Assembly (NCBI GenBank): GCA_938045195.1 | Contig: CALINC010000017.1 | Coordinates: 1 to 6,797, forward strand | Length of the DNA: 6,797 nt | Source of the DNA: an uncultured Treponema sp. | Lineage (GTDB): Bacteria; Spirochaetota; Spirochaetia; Treponematales; Treponemataceae | Direction of reading: 5' to 3' | Shown here: positions 1 to 5,604 of the stretch, one piece after another | Position numbering within the stretch: position 1 is the first letter of the stretch | Layout of the letters: the number at the start of each line of letters is the position of its first letter | The notes under the pieces: generated by a model | Told to the model about the DNA's origin: nothing | What the model saw: only the letters and a program-made list of their open reading frames with translations | The model's database searches: none | Position numbers and translations under genes: made by a program

Positions 1-113
1 AGAAGATTGAAGTGAGCGGTAATAAGCCTTACGAATTTGCGATTGATGATTATACGTTAGTTGTAAAAGAAGGTACAACAGAAGCTGTTACTCTTAAAAG
101 TTTATTTGAATAG
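1..113 (+). CDS. C-terminal end of an unrecognised protein (5' partial)
   Basis: An open frame enters from the left edge, with codons in phase from base 3, and runs 36 codons to TAG at 111-113. The residues are mixed polar and beta-prone, contain no cysteine, and end in LKSLFE. No family is recognisable from this tail. A compact inverted repeat 40 bases downstream would be a reasonable terminator, which supports this being the true end of a gene. The beginning and function lie outside the window. Confidence 0.5.
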   Translation, partial: KIEVSGNKPYEFAIDDYTLVVKEGTTEAVTLKSLFE

Positions 114-152
114 ACAGCTGGGGTATTTCCGTTAATCAATTTACCGTATGAT

Positions 153-177
153 TTAGCAAAAGGCTTCCTTTTGTTAA
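153..177 (+). terminator. Probable intrinsic terminator of the upstream gene
   Basis: CAAAAGG (157-163) and CCTTTTG (167-173) form a perfect 7-bp stem around CTT. Bases 153-156 and 174-177 extend it to about 11 bp with one G-U pair. The 3' arm is U-rich (CCTTTTGTTAA), but no long T-run follows, so it is a moderate rather than a strong terminator. Confidence 0.45.
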
Positions 178-179
178 TA

Positions 180-197
180 TGTAAACAGTCATTTACA
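180..197. promoter_or_regulatory. Dyad TGTAAA-N6-TTTACA, possible operator
   Basis: A perfect 6-bp inverted repeat with a 6-base spacer (CAGTCA) lies 11 bases upstream of the ribosome binding site GGAAAGGAG (207-215 region) of the small ORF at 219. The geometry is that of a dimeric helix-turn-helix operator, but no regulator gene is in view and no clear promoter overlaps it. Chance occurrence in A+T-rich DNA is quite possible. Confidence 0.2.
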
Positions 198-218
198 CAG
201 TTTTAGGAAAGGAGCAAT

Positions 219-397
219 ATGGATTTAAATAATGTTAGTAAAGTTGAATCAAGTTTTTTATTTGTAACGCTATTTCCTGCCGGAATAATTTTTCTTTATT
301 TGTTGTATCTTTTATCGTGAATGATTATATAGAGTTAAAATCGGCAGATGGTAGTACCGCTGTCACCAAAACATTAATAAATTGGTTTAATGACTAA
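219..397 (+). pseudogene. Frameshifted small membrane-protein ORF
   Basis: AAAGGAG (208-214) precedes ATG at 219, a genuine-looking translation start. The frame reads 33 codons, with a hydrophobic stretch from about residue 13 to 32 (FLFVTLFPAG, then IIFLYLLYLL), and stops at TGA 318-320. In the -1 frame the reading continues smoothly as FIVNDYIELKSADG to INWFND and TAA at 395-397. One extra T in the run at 310-313 would join both halves into a protein of about 59 residues with one transmembrane segment and a short polar tail. I read this as a single-base deletion. Alternatives are a real 33-residue membrane peptide or a sequencing error. The product is not recognised. Confidence 0.45.
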
Positions 398-572
398 ACC
401 TTTTTTACTTGATGAGTGCGGGAAAGTAATTAGTAATATTTCGCTTTTGCAAATCGATAGCGATGACAAAATTGCTTTCGGTGATACCGGCACGGCACAT
501 TTTTTTATCAACAAAGACGATTTGAAAAACAGAAATTTCGACAAGGTGTGGATGTATTGGGATTGCTGTTAA
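390..572 (+). CDS. DUF1963 (YwqG-like) C-terminal fragment, 60 aa
   Basis: Residues 19-60 resemble the C-terminal end of DUF1963/YwqG proteins: LLQIDSDD, then a GDTG turn, HFFI, a DL pair, and the terminal aromatic-rich WMYWDCC. Family members are normally several times longer (well over 200 residues), so nearly all of the domain is missing. The ATG overlaps the end of the preceding broken frame (TAA 395-397) and has no Shine-Dalgarno sequence. The first 18 residues do not resemble the family and may be junction sequence. It is probably a leftover of a deleted or recombined gene, not a working protein. The function of YwqG-type proteins is not established. The assignment is from memory of the family's C-terminal pattern. 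Confidence 0.5.
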   Translation: MTKPFLLDECGKVISNISLLQIDSDDKIAFGDTGTAHFFINKDDLKNRNFDKVWMYWDCC

Positions 573-592
573 ACATCGCAAGTTAAATCTAA

Positions 593-630
593 TGGAAACC
601 TCTAAAAACTGAAGTTTTTAGAGGTTTCCA
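593..630. repeat. Perfect 18-bp-arm inverted repeat, 2-base centre
   Basis: TGGAAACCTCTAAAAACT (593-610) is followed after GA by its exact reverse complement (613-630). As RNA it would form a 17-bp stem with a TGAA loop. It lies 20 bases past the end of the DUF1963 fragment and before the next broken ORF. No T-run follows, so it is not a textbook terminator, though such a stem could block 3' exonucleases on either strand. Perfect arms suggest recent origin or mobility, such as a small dispersed palindromic element. Confidence 0.75.
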
Positions 631-662
631 AATAATGAGATAAGAATCAATAGCTAAACTAT

Positions 663-906
663 ATGAAAAGAAAAACGGGATTTAAGATGGAGCAAGGCAG
701 AAATCAGATACAGGCAAAATAAATGTAGTTATACATTTTGAAAAAGAATTCAGCCGATTAACACATCATCAACAAAAAGAAAAACCGGCAGAATATTTTT
801 TAATTGTTCTTAAAACCATTGCAGAGAAACAAAAAAAATACCGGATTATAATTTCAATGTAATGATTTCAGATTTTGCTGAAATAATAAATAAGTGGAAA
901 GCTTAG
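663..906 (+). pseudogene. Small ORF broken by two frameshifts
   Basis: Three frames join into one plausible protein. ATG 663 gives MKRKTGFKMEQGRNQIQAK and stops at TAA 720-722. The overlapping frame continues NVVIHFEKEFSRLTHHQQ to IAEKQKK. A further -1 shift at a run of eight A (831-838) gives PDYNFNVMISDFAEIINKWK, ending at TAG 904-906. The three parts total about 80 residues with an amphipathic, helical look. No frame alone carries the whole protein and no clear Shine-Dalgarno sequence precedes 663, so decay is the simplest reading. The second shift could instead be slippage on the A-run. The family is not recognised. Confidence 0.4.
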
Positions 907-953
907 GGATGTATTTAATATCGAAATTGCATGTTATTGACCAAATTCGGTAA

Positions 954-982
954 TTGATTTTTTTTTATAAATTTGATATAGT
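954..982 (+). promoter_or_regulatory. Candidate sigma70-type promoter of nfnAB
   Basis: TTGATT (954-959) and TATAGT (977-982) are separated by 17 bases, with transcription expected near 989 and a leader of about 40 bases. The -10 box matches consensus at five of six positions and the -35 at four of six. The surrounding DNA is A+T-rich, so other pairs are possible (TTGACC at 937-942 has no well-spaced partner). Confidence 0.4.
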
Positions 983-1028
983 TAATCGGATTCTTTTTGA
1001 TAAAATGATTTTTTATGGGAGTATAACT

Positions 1029-1865
1029 ATGCACAAAATACTTGAAAAACGGCAGTATTCGCCTGAAGTATTCTATTTGAAAGTCGAAGCTCCCGAGATT
1101 GCTAAAAACAGGCATCCCGGGCAGTTTGTTATTGTTCAAATAGATACTAACTTCGGAGAACGGGTACCTTTAACGATCGCCGACGCTAGTGCTGAAGAGG
1201 GCTGGATAGCTCTGGTTATTCAAGCTGTCGGAGCGACTACCATTAAGCTCTGCAGCAAAAATGTAGGCGACAGTATTGCCGCAATTTTAGGGCCGCTCGG
1301 ACGCCCTTCTCACATTGAAAAAACGGGAACGGTTGTTTGCGTATGCGGAGGTATCGGTGTTGCTCCGATGTATCCGATTGCCCAAGCCTTTAAACAGCTC
1401 GGCAATAAACTCATTGTTATTATAGGGGCGAGAACAAAAGACTTAATTGTTTTTGAAGAAGAAATGAAAGCTATCGCTGATGAGCTTATTATTACCACTG
1501 ACGACGGTTCTTACGGGAGAAAAGCCTTAGTAACCGTTCCGCTCAAAGAACTTTGCGAGAGCAGAACTCCGCCGAATGAGGTGTTTGCAATCGGCCCGCC
1601 CATTATGATGAAATTCTGCGCGGAAACCACCCGTCCTTTCGGAATAAAAACAACAGTTTCTCTTAACACGATTATGATTGATGGTACGGGTATGTGTGGC
1701 GGCTGCAGAGTTACGGTAGACAATCAAATTAAGTTTGTCTGCGTTGACGGTCCCGAATTCGATGCCCATAAGGTTGACTTTGATAATATGATGATGAGAA
1801 TGAGGGCTTTCCGCGAACGCGAAGAGCAGGATAAACACAAGTGCCGCTCAGGTATTTTCAATTAG
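1029..1865 (+). CDS. nfnA: NfnA: NADH/ferredoxin:NADP+ oxidoreductase small subunit
   Basis: This 278-aa protein is the NAD(H)-binding flavin subunit of the cytoplasmic electron-bifurcating NfnAB complex (older names: ferredoxin-NADP reductase subunit alpha, SudB). An N-terminal FAD-binding barrel shows HPGQF (29-33) and RVPLTIAD (45-52). The Rossmann part shows GGIGVAP (107-113) and IGPP (188-191). The C-terminal [2Fe-2S] site has Cys223, Cys226 and Cys238 plus Asp218 in DGTGMCGGC. Three Cys and one Asp is the ligand set known for NfnA, whereas the related PyrK uses four Cys. The ATG at 1029 was chosen because GGGAG (1017-1021) lies 7 bases upstream and the protein then begins at the family's usual point. 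An in-frame ATG at 954 adds 25 unrelated residues over the promoter. It lies 18 bases from nfnB, in one operon. Confidence 0.9.
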   Translation: MHKILEKRQYSPEVFYLKVEAPEIAKNRHPGQFVIVQIDTNFGERVPLTIADASAEEGWIALVIQAVGATTIKLCSKNVGDSIAAILGPLGRPSHIEKTGTVVCVCGGIGVAPMYPIAQAFKQLGNKLIVIIGARTKDLIVFEEEMKAIADELIITTDDGSYGRKALVTVPLKELCESRTPPNEVFAIGPPIMMKFCAETTRPFGIKTTVSLNTIMIDGTGMCGGCRVTVDNQIKFVCVDGPEFDAHKVDFDNMMMRMRAFREREEQDKHKCRSGIFN

Positions 1866-1883
1866 AAATAGAGGAATAAATTT

Positions 1884-3398
1884 ATGGAACATACAAACAG
1901 TGAACAAAATATCAAACACATAGATCATGAAGAACTTTCGGAAAGAGCTAAACAGCTTTGGGCAGACTTAAAAGGCAAAACTCTCAGCCCGAAAGAACGC
2001 ACTCAAATTCCCTTGCAGGAAATGCCGACGCTTGACCCGCACAAACGGGCTTCTCTTATGGACGAAGTTGCAATGGGCTATACCGACGAGCAGGCACGGC
2101 TTGAAGCTGCCCGCTGTTTAAATTGCAAAAACCGTCCTTGCGTAAAAGGCTGTCCGGTAGGAATTCCGATACCGGAATTCATTGCGGCTATTCAAGAGGG
2201 TGATTATAAAAAAGCCGTCGATACGATTAAAACAACAAATCTGCTTCCGGCAATTTGCGGACGCGTCTGTCCCCAAGAAAAGCAATGTCAGGCTTTTTGC
2301 ACAGTGGGGAAAATGTTTAAATCGGTTGATAAGGCAGTTGCAATCGGAAGATTGGAACGCTTTGTTGCAGACTGGGAAAGAAATAATAATAAAATTACAA
2401 GCCCTGAAGTTGCTCCTGCTACAGGGAAAAAAGTTGCCGTTATCGGTTCAGGTCCTGCGGGCTTAACCGTTGCTGCCGACACAAGGCGGGCAGGACACGA
2501 GGTTACCGTTTTTGAAGCATTCCACAAAACCGGCGGCGTTATGGTATACGGAATTCCCGAATTCCGCTTGCCTAAAGAAATTGTTGCTAAAGAAGTGGAA
2601 AATTTACAAAAAATGGGCGTTGAATTTAAAACCAACTTTTTGGTTGGAAGAACCGAAACTTTGGAACAGCTTTTACAAGAAGACGGATATGATGCCGCTT
2701 TTATAGGAACAGGTGCCGGTTTACCGAAATTTATGGGAATTGAAGGCGAAAACCTCATCGGTGTATTCAGTGCAAACGAATATTTAACCCGTGCTAACTT
2801 GATGAAAGCCTATGATGCAGAACGCTCTGACACACCGCTTTATGAAGCTGAAACCATTGCAGTTATCGGCGGCGGCAATGTTGCGATGGATGCCGCCCGA
2901 ATGGGTTACCGCTTAGGCTGTAAAAAAGTATACTGTATTTACCGCCGAACCCGTACCGAGATGCCTGCCCGTGTTGAAGAAGTAGGGCACGCTGAAGAAG
3001 AAGGGGTTGAATTCTGCTTTTTGCAAAACCCGACGCGTATTATCGGCGACAAAGACGGAAAGGTGTGTGCAATTGAAGTTTTGGATTATGAACTCGGCGA
3101 ACCCGATGAATCTGGCAGAAGAAAGCCCATTGCAAAACCCGGCACAGAACACCAAATAAAAGTCGATGCAGTTATTGTTGCTTTGGGAAACGATTCAAAT
3201 CCGCTGATGGCTCAAACAAGCCATGGCTTGGAAGTTACTAAAAAAGGCAACATAATTGTTGACGAAAACCAAAAAACTTCCATTCACGGCGTTTGGGCGG
3301 GAGGAGACATTGTGTTAGGTGCTGCAACTGTTATTCTCGCGATGGGTGAAGGCAGAAAAGCCGCCGCCTCTATCAATGAGTACTTAAAAACAAAGTAA
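1884..3398 (+). CDS. nfnB: NfnB: NADH/ferredoxin:NADP+ oxidoreductase large subunit
   Basis: This 504-aa NADP(H)-binding, bifurcating subunit is often annotated as glutamate synthase small chain GltD/GltA or SudA. With NfnA it couples NADH and reduced ferredoxin oxidation to reduction of two NADP+, or the reverse. Two cysteine groups for [4Fe-4S] clusters are visible: C78-x2-C81-x4-C86-x3-C90 and C125-x3-C129-x5-C135-x3-C139. FAD binding: VAVIGSGPAG (184-193). NADP binding: IGGGNVAMD (328-336), with the Arg pair 354-355 in YRRTRTEMPA. A C-terminal FAD motif, WAGGD (471-475), is followed by VILAMGEGRKAA. About 75 residues precede the first Cys, slightly long for the family. GAGGA (1871-1875) is well placed for the ATG. 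No glutamate synthase large subunit is adjacent, which together with nfnA favours Nfn over GltD. A terminator follows. Confidence 0.9.
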   Translation: MEHTNSEQNIKHIDHEELSERAKQLWADLKGKTLSPKERTQIPLQEMPTLDPHKRASLMDEVAMGYTDEQARLEAARCLNCKNRPCVKGCPVGIPIPEFIAAIQEGDYKKAVDTIKTTNLLPAICGRVCPQEKQCQAFCTVGKMFKSVDKAVAIGRLERFVADWERNNNKITSPEVAPATGKKVAVIGSGPAGLTVAADTRRAGHEVTVFEAFHKTGGVMVYGIPEFRLPKEIVAKEVENLQKMGVEFKTNFLVGRTETLEQLLQEDGYDAAFIGTGAGLPKFMGIEGENLIGVFSANEYLTRANLMKAYDAERSDTPLYEAETIAVIGGGNVAMDAARMGYRLGCKKVYCIYRRTRTEMPARVEEVGHAEEEGVEFCFLQNPTRIIGDKDGKVCAIEVLDYELGEPDESGRRKPIAKPGTEHQIKVDAVIVALGNDSNPLMAQTSHGLEVTKKGNIIVDENQKTSIHGVWAGGDIVLGAATVILAMGEGRKAAASINEYLKTK

Positions 3399-3420
3399 TA
3401 CACTAAGTACGGACAGCTCT

Positions 3421-3470
3421 AAAACCGGAGCATACCGTATTATTACATAATTCGGGATGTTTCGGTTTTT
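3421..3470 (+). terminator. Intrinsic terminator of nfnAB
   Basis: AAAACCGGAGCAT (3421-3433) pairs with ATGTTTCGGTTTT (3457-3469), 13 pairs including two G-U. An inner stem, CCGTATTA (3435-3442) with TAATTCGG (3448-3455), has one mismatch. The result is one long bulged hairpin ending in TTTTT, beginning 22 bases past the nfnB stop. Confidence 0.65.
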
Positions 3471-3492
3471 ATAAAGGTAAGCTATAAAATAA

Positions 3493-3678
3493 ATTGCCCT
3501 ACACAATAAAAAAACAGTAATAAAAGTAATAGCAAATATAAATAACAGACTGGAAAAAGGGTATTGGGAAATAGATGAATGTGATAAGCAAAGTAAAACT
3601 TTGCTTACAAGTTATGGTTCAAAGAATTACGAGAAAAGAATTAATAAGGCAACTATAAGGACCGTGTTGTATTCTTAA
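3493..3678 (+). pseudogene. Possible ORF remnant without start codon
   Basis: An open frame from 3493 to TAA 3676-3678 has no ATG, GTG or TTG in its first half. It reads NNRLEKGYWEIDECDKQ, then SKTLLTSYGSKNYEKRINK, a well-mixed composition that looks more protein-like than random A+T-rich DNA. It may be the tail of a lost gene. No family is recognised and chance is not excluded. A competing ATG at 3575 in another frame gives only 27 codons. Confidence 0.25.
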
Positions 3679-3773
3679 ATTTCGCATTTCCATTCAATTC
3701 GGGATTTGTTATGCAGAATGCTTTCCGTTTTTCAAATCTTGCACGATTTTTCTCACTTGTAGAAGCCTGTCCA

Positions 3774-3837
3774 TTTATTCGTGCGGAGGGTTTAATACCC
3801 TGTTGCTGCGCAACGTACGCTCTGCGTCGAGGGTGTT
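3774..3837. repeat. Dispersed structured repeat, full copy A
   Basis: This copy shares almost its whole length with 6705-6772: TTTATTCGTGCGGAGGG, TACCCTGTTGCTGCGCAACG and GCTCTGCGTCG. It can form three successive small hairpins: AGGGT/ACCCT (3787-3791 with 3797-3801), GTTGC/GCAAC (3802-3806 with 3810-3814) and ACGC/GCGT (3817-3820 with 3824-3827). Alternatively AATACCCT (3794-3801) pairs with AGGGTGTT (3830-3837), enclosing the last two. It sits in a gene-free interval and looks like a small non-coding genomic repeat. Confidence 0.75.
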
Positions 3838-3953
3838 GATTTCCGCAAAAATTCCATCGTGGGCATACTTTTCAATATATATTTTCCGGTTCCATAGTTT
3901 TATTATCGGCACTTTTTAGTAACTTTGATTTTTATGAGAAATATGTAACGGTT

Positions 3954-3976
3954 TTTACTCGTGCGGAGGGTTTAAT
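3954..3976. repeat. Truncated copy C of the dispersed repeat
   Basis: TTTACTCGTGCGGAGGGTTT followed by AAT matches the first 23 bases of copy A at all but one position, exactly 180 bases further on. Similarity stops within the loop of the first hairpin and continues as unrelated A+T-rich sequence. The copy is therefore partial: a 5' half without the GTTGC/GCAAC and ACGC/GCGT stems. Confidence 0.65.
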
Positions 3977-4036
3977 TCAAAATTAATTTTTGTGTAAATA
4001 GCCCGCATTAGGTATATCCGGAGTATGTTTTTATTA

Positions 4037-4065
4037 TTGCATTAAAGCAAAAAATATATTATATT
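4037..4065 (+). promoter_or_regulatory. Candidate promoter for pyrH-dnaJ
   Basis: TTGCAT (4037-4042) and TATATT (4060-4065) have 17-base spacing, predicting a start near 4072 and a leader of about 50 bases. The region is A+T-rich with several TATA-like words, so the exact boxes are uncertain. Confidence 0.35.
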
Positions 4066-4074
4066 AAAAAGGAA

Positions 4075-4096
4075 CCGGTAAAGATAGTTTTGCCGG
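4075..4096 (+). promoter_or_regulatory. Leader hairpin upstream of pyrH
   Basis: CCGGTAAA (4075-4082) pairs with TTTGCCGG (4089-4096), 8 bp including one U-G, around the loop GATAGT. It would lie at the very 5' end of the predicted pyrH transcript and 25 bases before the start codon. No T-run follows, so it is not a terminator. It may stabilise the 5' end or respond to a signal, but no role can be shown. Confidence 0.35.
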
Positions 4097-4121
4097 AATT
4101 TGATAAGATATGGAGGAAAGT

Positions 4122-4817
4122 ATGGTAATGGTTTTATCTGTGGGAGGCTCTATTGTTGCTCCCGATAACCCCGATTCCGAATTTTTACATAAATTTGCCG
4201 AAACGGTACGAAAATGGCTCGCTGAAGTTTCTTCGCGAAAATTGATAATGGTAATAGGGGGCGGTGCTCCTGCCCGTATTTATCAAAAGGCATATAAAGA
4301 GACGTCTGCATTATGCGGCATATCATCTTTAAATGAAGAAGCCGATTGGATAGGCATAGCAGCTACAAGGCTGAATGCGCAGCTCGTAAAAGCGGTTTTT
4401 TCAGACCTATGCCTTAATCCGGTCGTTTGCGACCCGACAGCTGTTGAAGCTTTTGACGGACGGATTTTAGTTGCCGCCGGCTGGAAACCCGGTTTCTCAA
4501 CCGATAACGATGCTGTCCTTTTGGCTGAAAAATTCGGAGCAAAAACGGTAGTAAATCTTTCCAATATAGAAAAGGTTTATACTGATGACCCCAAAAAGAA
4601 TGCAGATGCAAAACCGATAGATACAATTTCGTGGGTTGATTTTATAAAGATAGTCGGCACTGAATGGATTCCCGGCAAAAATACTCCCTTTGACCCCGTA
4701 GCCAGTATACGGGCGCAAAATGCGGGAATTAAAGTTATTTGTGCGGGCGGGCGCGATATTGAAAATCTCAAAAATGTTCTAAACGGAAAACCATTTAAAG
4801 GGACGGTAATCGGATAG
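4122..4817 (+). CDS. pyrH: UMP kinase, archaeal/spirochaete type
   Basis: This 231-aa amino-acid-kinase-fold enzyme phosphorylates UMP to UDP with ATP in pyrimidine nucleotide synthesis, in the cytoplasm. Visible motifs are SVGGSI (6-11, phosphate-binding), VIGGGAPAR (44-52), GWKPGFSTDNDAV (120-132), NLSNIEKVYTDDP (145-157, the kinase-family substrate and magnesium region) and PFDPVAS (189-195). The divergent N-terminus and GWKPGFSTD resemble the archaeal-type PyrH subfamily rather than the usual bacterial one. The start at 4122 was chosen because GGAGG (4112-4116) is 5 bases upstream. The upstream in-frame ATG at 4110 overlaps that Shine-Dalgarno sequence, lacks one of its own and adds four residues. 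The stop overlaps the next gene by one base (TAGTG), implying co-transcription and translational coupling. Confidence 0.85.
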   Translation: MVMVLSVGGSIVAPDNPDSEFLHKFAETVRKWLAEVSSRKLIMVIGGGAPARIYQKAYKETSALCGISSLNEEADWIGIAATRLNAQLVKAVFSDLCLNPVVCDPTAVEAFDGRILVAAGWKPGFSTDNDAVLLAEKFGAKTVVNLSNIEKVYTDDPKKNADAKPIDTISWVDFIKIVGTEWIPGKNTPFDPVASIRAQNAGIKVICAGGRDIENLKNVLNGKPFKGTVIG

Positions 4818-5359
4818 TGGAAAGCTATTATGATATTTTGAATGTTCCTAAAAATGCCGACAGCGAAGAGATAAAAAAATCTTTTCGTAATCTTGCAATG
4901 AAGTATCATCCCGATAAAAATCCTAATAATAAAGCCGCCGAGGAAAAATTTAAAAAGGTGAATGAAGCCTATAGTATTTTATCCGATCCTGAGAAGCGGC
5001 GTAATTATGATTTAGGCGGTTTTTCGGACACTTTCCAATCTGCACGGCATGAAAGGCAAAGTGCTTCATACGGCGGATACACTCAAAATCCTTTCGGAGA
5101 TACTGATGACGATCCGTTCGGTTTCGATTGGCAAGAAATGCGGCGCGATGCATGGGAGAAAAACAAACAATATACAAAAAATACACAAACACACGGTAAA
5201 TTGAGAACACTCTTATACGGCATACTGTCAATCATATTTGGAATTTTGCTCATACAAACTGCCGCTTTCTTAGGGATTTTCGGATTGATTTTATCTTTTT
5301 CGCTGATTATAAGAGGAGTAAAAGATATAAGGACAGCCTATAACTCCTTTTTTCAATAA
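4817..5359 (+). CDS. J-domain protein with C-terminal membrane hairpin
   Basis: This 180-aa co-chaperone would stimulate the ATPase of an Hsp70 (DnaK). Residues 1-66 are a complete J domain: YYDILNVPKNA at the start, the catalytic HPD at 31-33, then NPNNKAAEEKFKKVNEAY and LSDPEKRRNYD. A Gly/Phe/Asp-rich linker follows (67-107). Residues about 131-166 form two hydrophobic segments split near QTAAFLGIFG, probably a membrane hairpin, ending in a basic patch (RGVKDIR). The zinc-binding and client-binding domains of classical DnaJ are absent, so this is a class C, membrane-anchored J protein and should not be named dnaJ without comment. The GTG start shares its G with the pyrH stop. Only a distant AAAGGGA (4797-4803) could be a Shine-Dalgarno sequence, so initiation probably depends on coupling. 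Its membrane client is unknown. Confidence 0.82.
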   Translation: MESYYDILNVPKNADSEEIKKSFRNLAMKYHPDKNPNNKAAEEKFKKVNEAYSILSDPEKRRNYDLGGFSDTFQSARHERQSASYGGYTQNPFGDTDDDPFGFDWQEMRRDAWEKNKQYTKNTQTHGKLRTLLYGILSIIFGILLIQTAAFLGIFGLILSFSLIIRGVKDIRTAYNSFFQ

Positions 5360-5368
5360 TTATAGGCT
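5335..5368. terminator. Inverted repeat between convergent genes
   Basis: AGCCTATAA (5335-5343) and TTATAGGCT (5360-5368) are perfect 9-bp arms around a 16-base loop that contains the stop codon of the J-protein gene (5357-5359). It falls at the convergent end of that gene and infA, where a bidirectional terminator is expected. The large loop and lack of a T-run make it a weak candidate. Confidence 0.35.
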
Positions 5369-5376
5369 AATCGTAT

Positions 5377-5595
5377 TTAACGCTCCCTAAAAACAATTCT
5401 GCCGCGAGTTAAATCATAAGGCGACAGAGCTACTTTAACGGTATCGCCGGGAACAATTTTAATATAATGCTTCCGCATTTTTCCCGATAAGTGAGCCAAA
5501 ATGATATGACCGTTTTTTAACTCAACTCTGAACATAGTATTCGGAAGGGATTCTCTAACAATTCCTTCCACTTCAATCGCTTCTTCTTTAGCCAC
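5377..5595 (-). CDS. infA: Translation initiation factor IF-1
   Basis: This 72-aa S1/OB-fold protein binds the 30S A site and helps IF-2 and IF-3 select the initiator tRNA. It has the standard IF-1 pattern: AKEEAIEVEG at the start, then RESLPNTMFRVEL, NGHIILAHLSGKMRKHYI, PGDTVKV and the end PYDLTRGRIVFRE. GTG at 5595-5593 gives exactly the family's 72 residues and follows GGAGG (complement of 5600-5604) by four bases. The longer frame from 5634 would translate the Shine-Dalgarno sequence itself and add 13 Phe-rich residues. Its leader is very U-rich. It converges on the J-protein gene (17-base gap) and diverges from the dksA-like gene. The arrangement appears conserved in Treponema, from memory. 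Confidence 0.92.
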   Translation of the reverse strand: MAKEEAIEVEGIVRESLPNTMFRVELKNGHIILAHLSGKMRKHYIKIVPGDTVKVALSPYDLTRGRIVFRER

Positions 5596-5604
5596 ATAAC
5601 CTCC

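Larger units (their letters stand above)
3399..4121. other. 723-base gene-poor interval between nfnB and pyrH
   Basis: No intact gene is convincing here on either strand. In order it contains the nfnAB terminator, an ORF remnant lacking a start, a full copy of a structured dispersed repeat, about 115 bases with no recognisable feature (3838-3953), a truncated repeat copy, and the promoter and hairpin leader of pyrH. An A+T-rich near-palindrome (CAAAATTAATTTTTG, 3978-3992) follows the truncated copy and has no clear role. Confidence 0.6.

Noticed and set aside
954..1028. Longer nfnA start giving a 303-residue protein
   Set aside because: The 25 extra residues are Phe/Ile-rich, unrelated to the family, overlap the likely promoter and lack a Shine-Dalgarno sequence, while ATG 1029 has GGGAG at proper spacing.
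915..1139. Minus-strand ORFs over nfnA, nfnB, pyrH and the J-protein gene
   Set aside because: All are antisense shadows of strongly supported genes, with no family resemblance or ribosome binding sites.
2549..2570. Inverted repeat CGGAATT-CCCG-AATTCCG and other EcoRI-like words in nfnB
   Set aside because: It encodes the conserved YGIPEFR segment, so protein constraint explains it. Nothing suggests a regulatory site.
3711..3839. 42-codon ORF (MQNAFRF to the end RRGC) with a Cys-rich tail
   Set aside because: Its second half is simply translation of dispersed repeat copy A, there is no Shine-Dalgarno sequence, and such ORFs arise wherever the repeat lies.
4110..4121. Upstream ATG for pyrH
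   Set aside because: It overlaps GGAGG, the evident ribosome binding site of ATG 4122, and has none itself.
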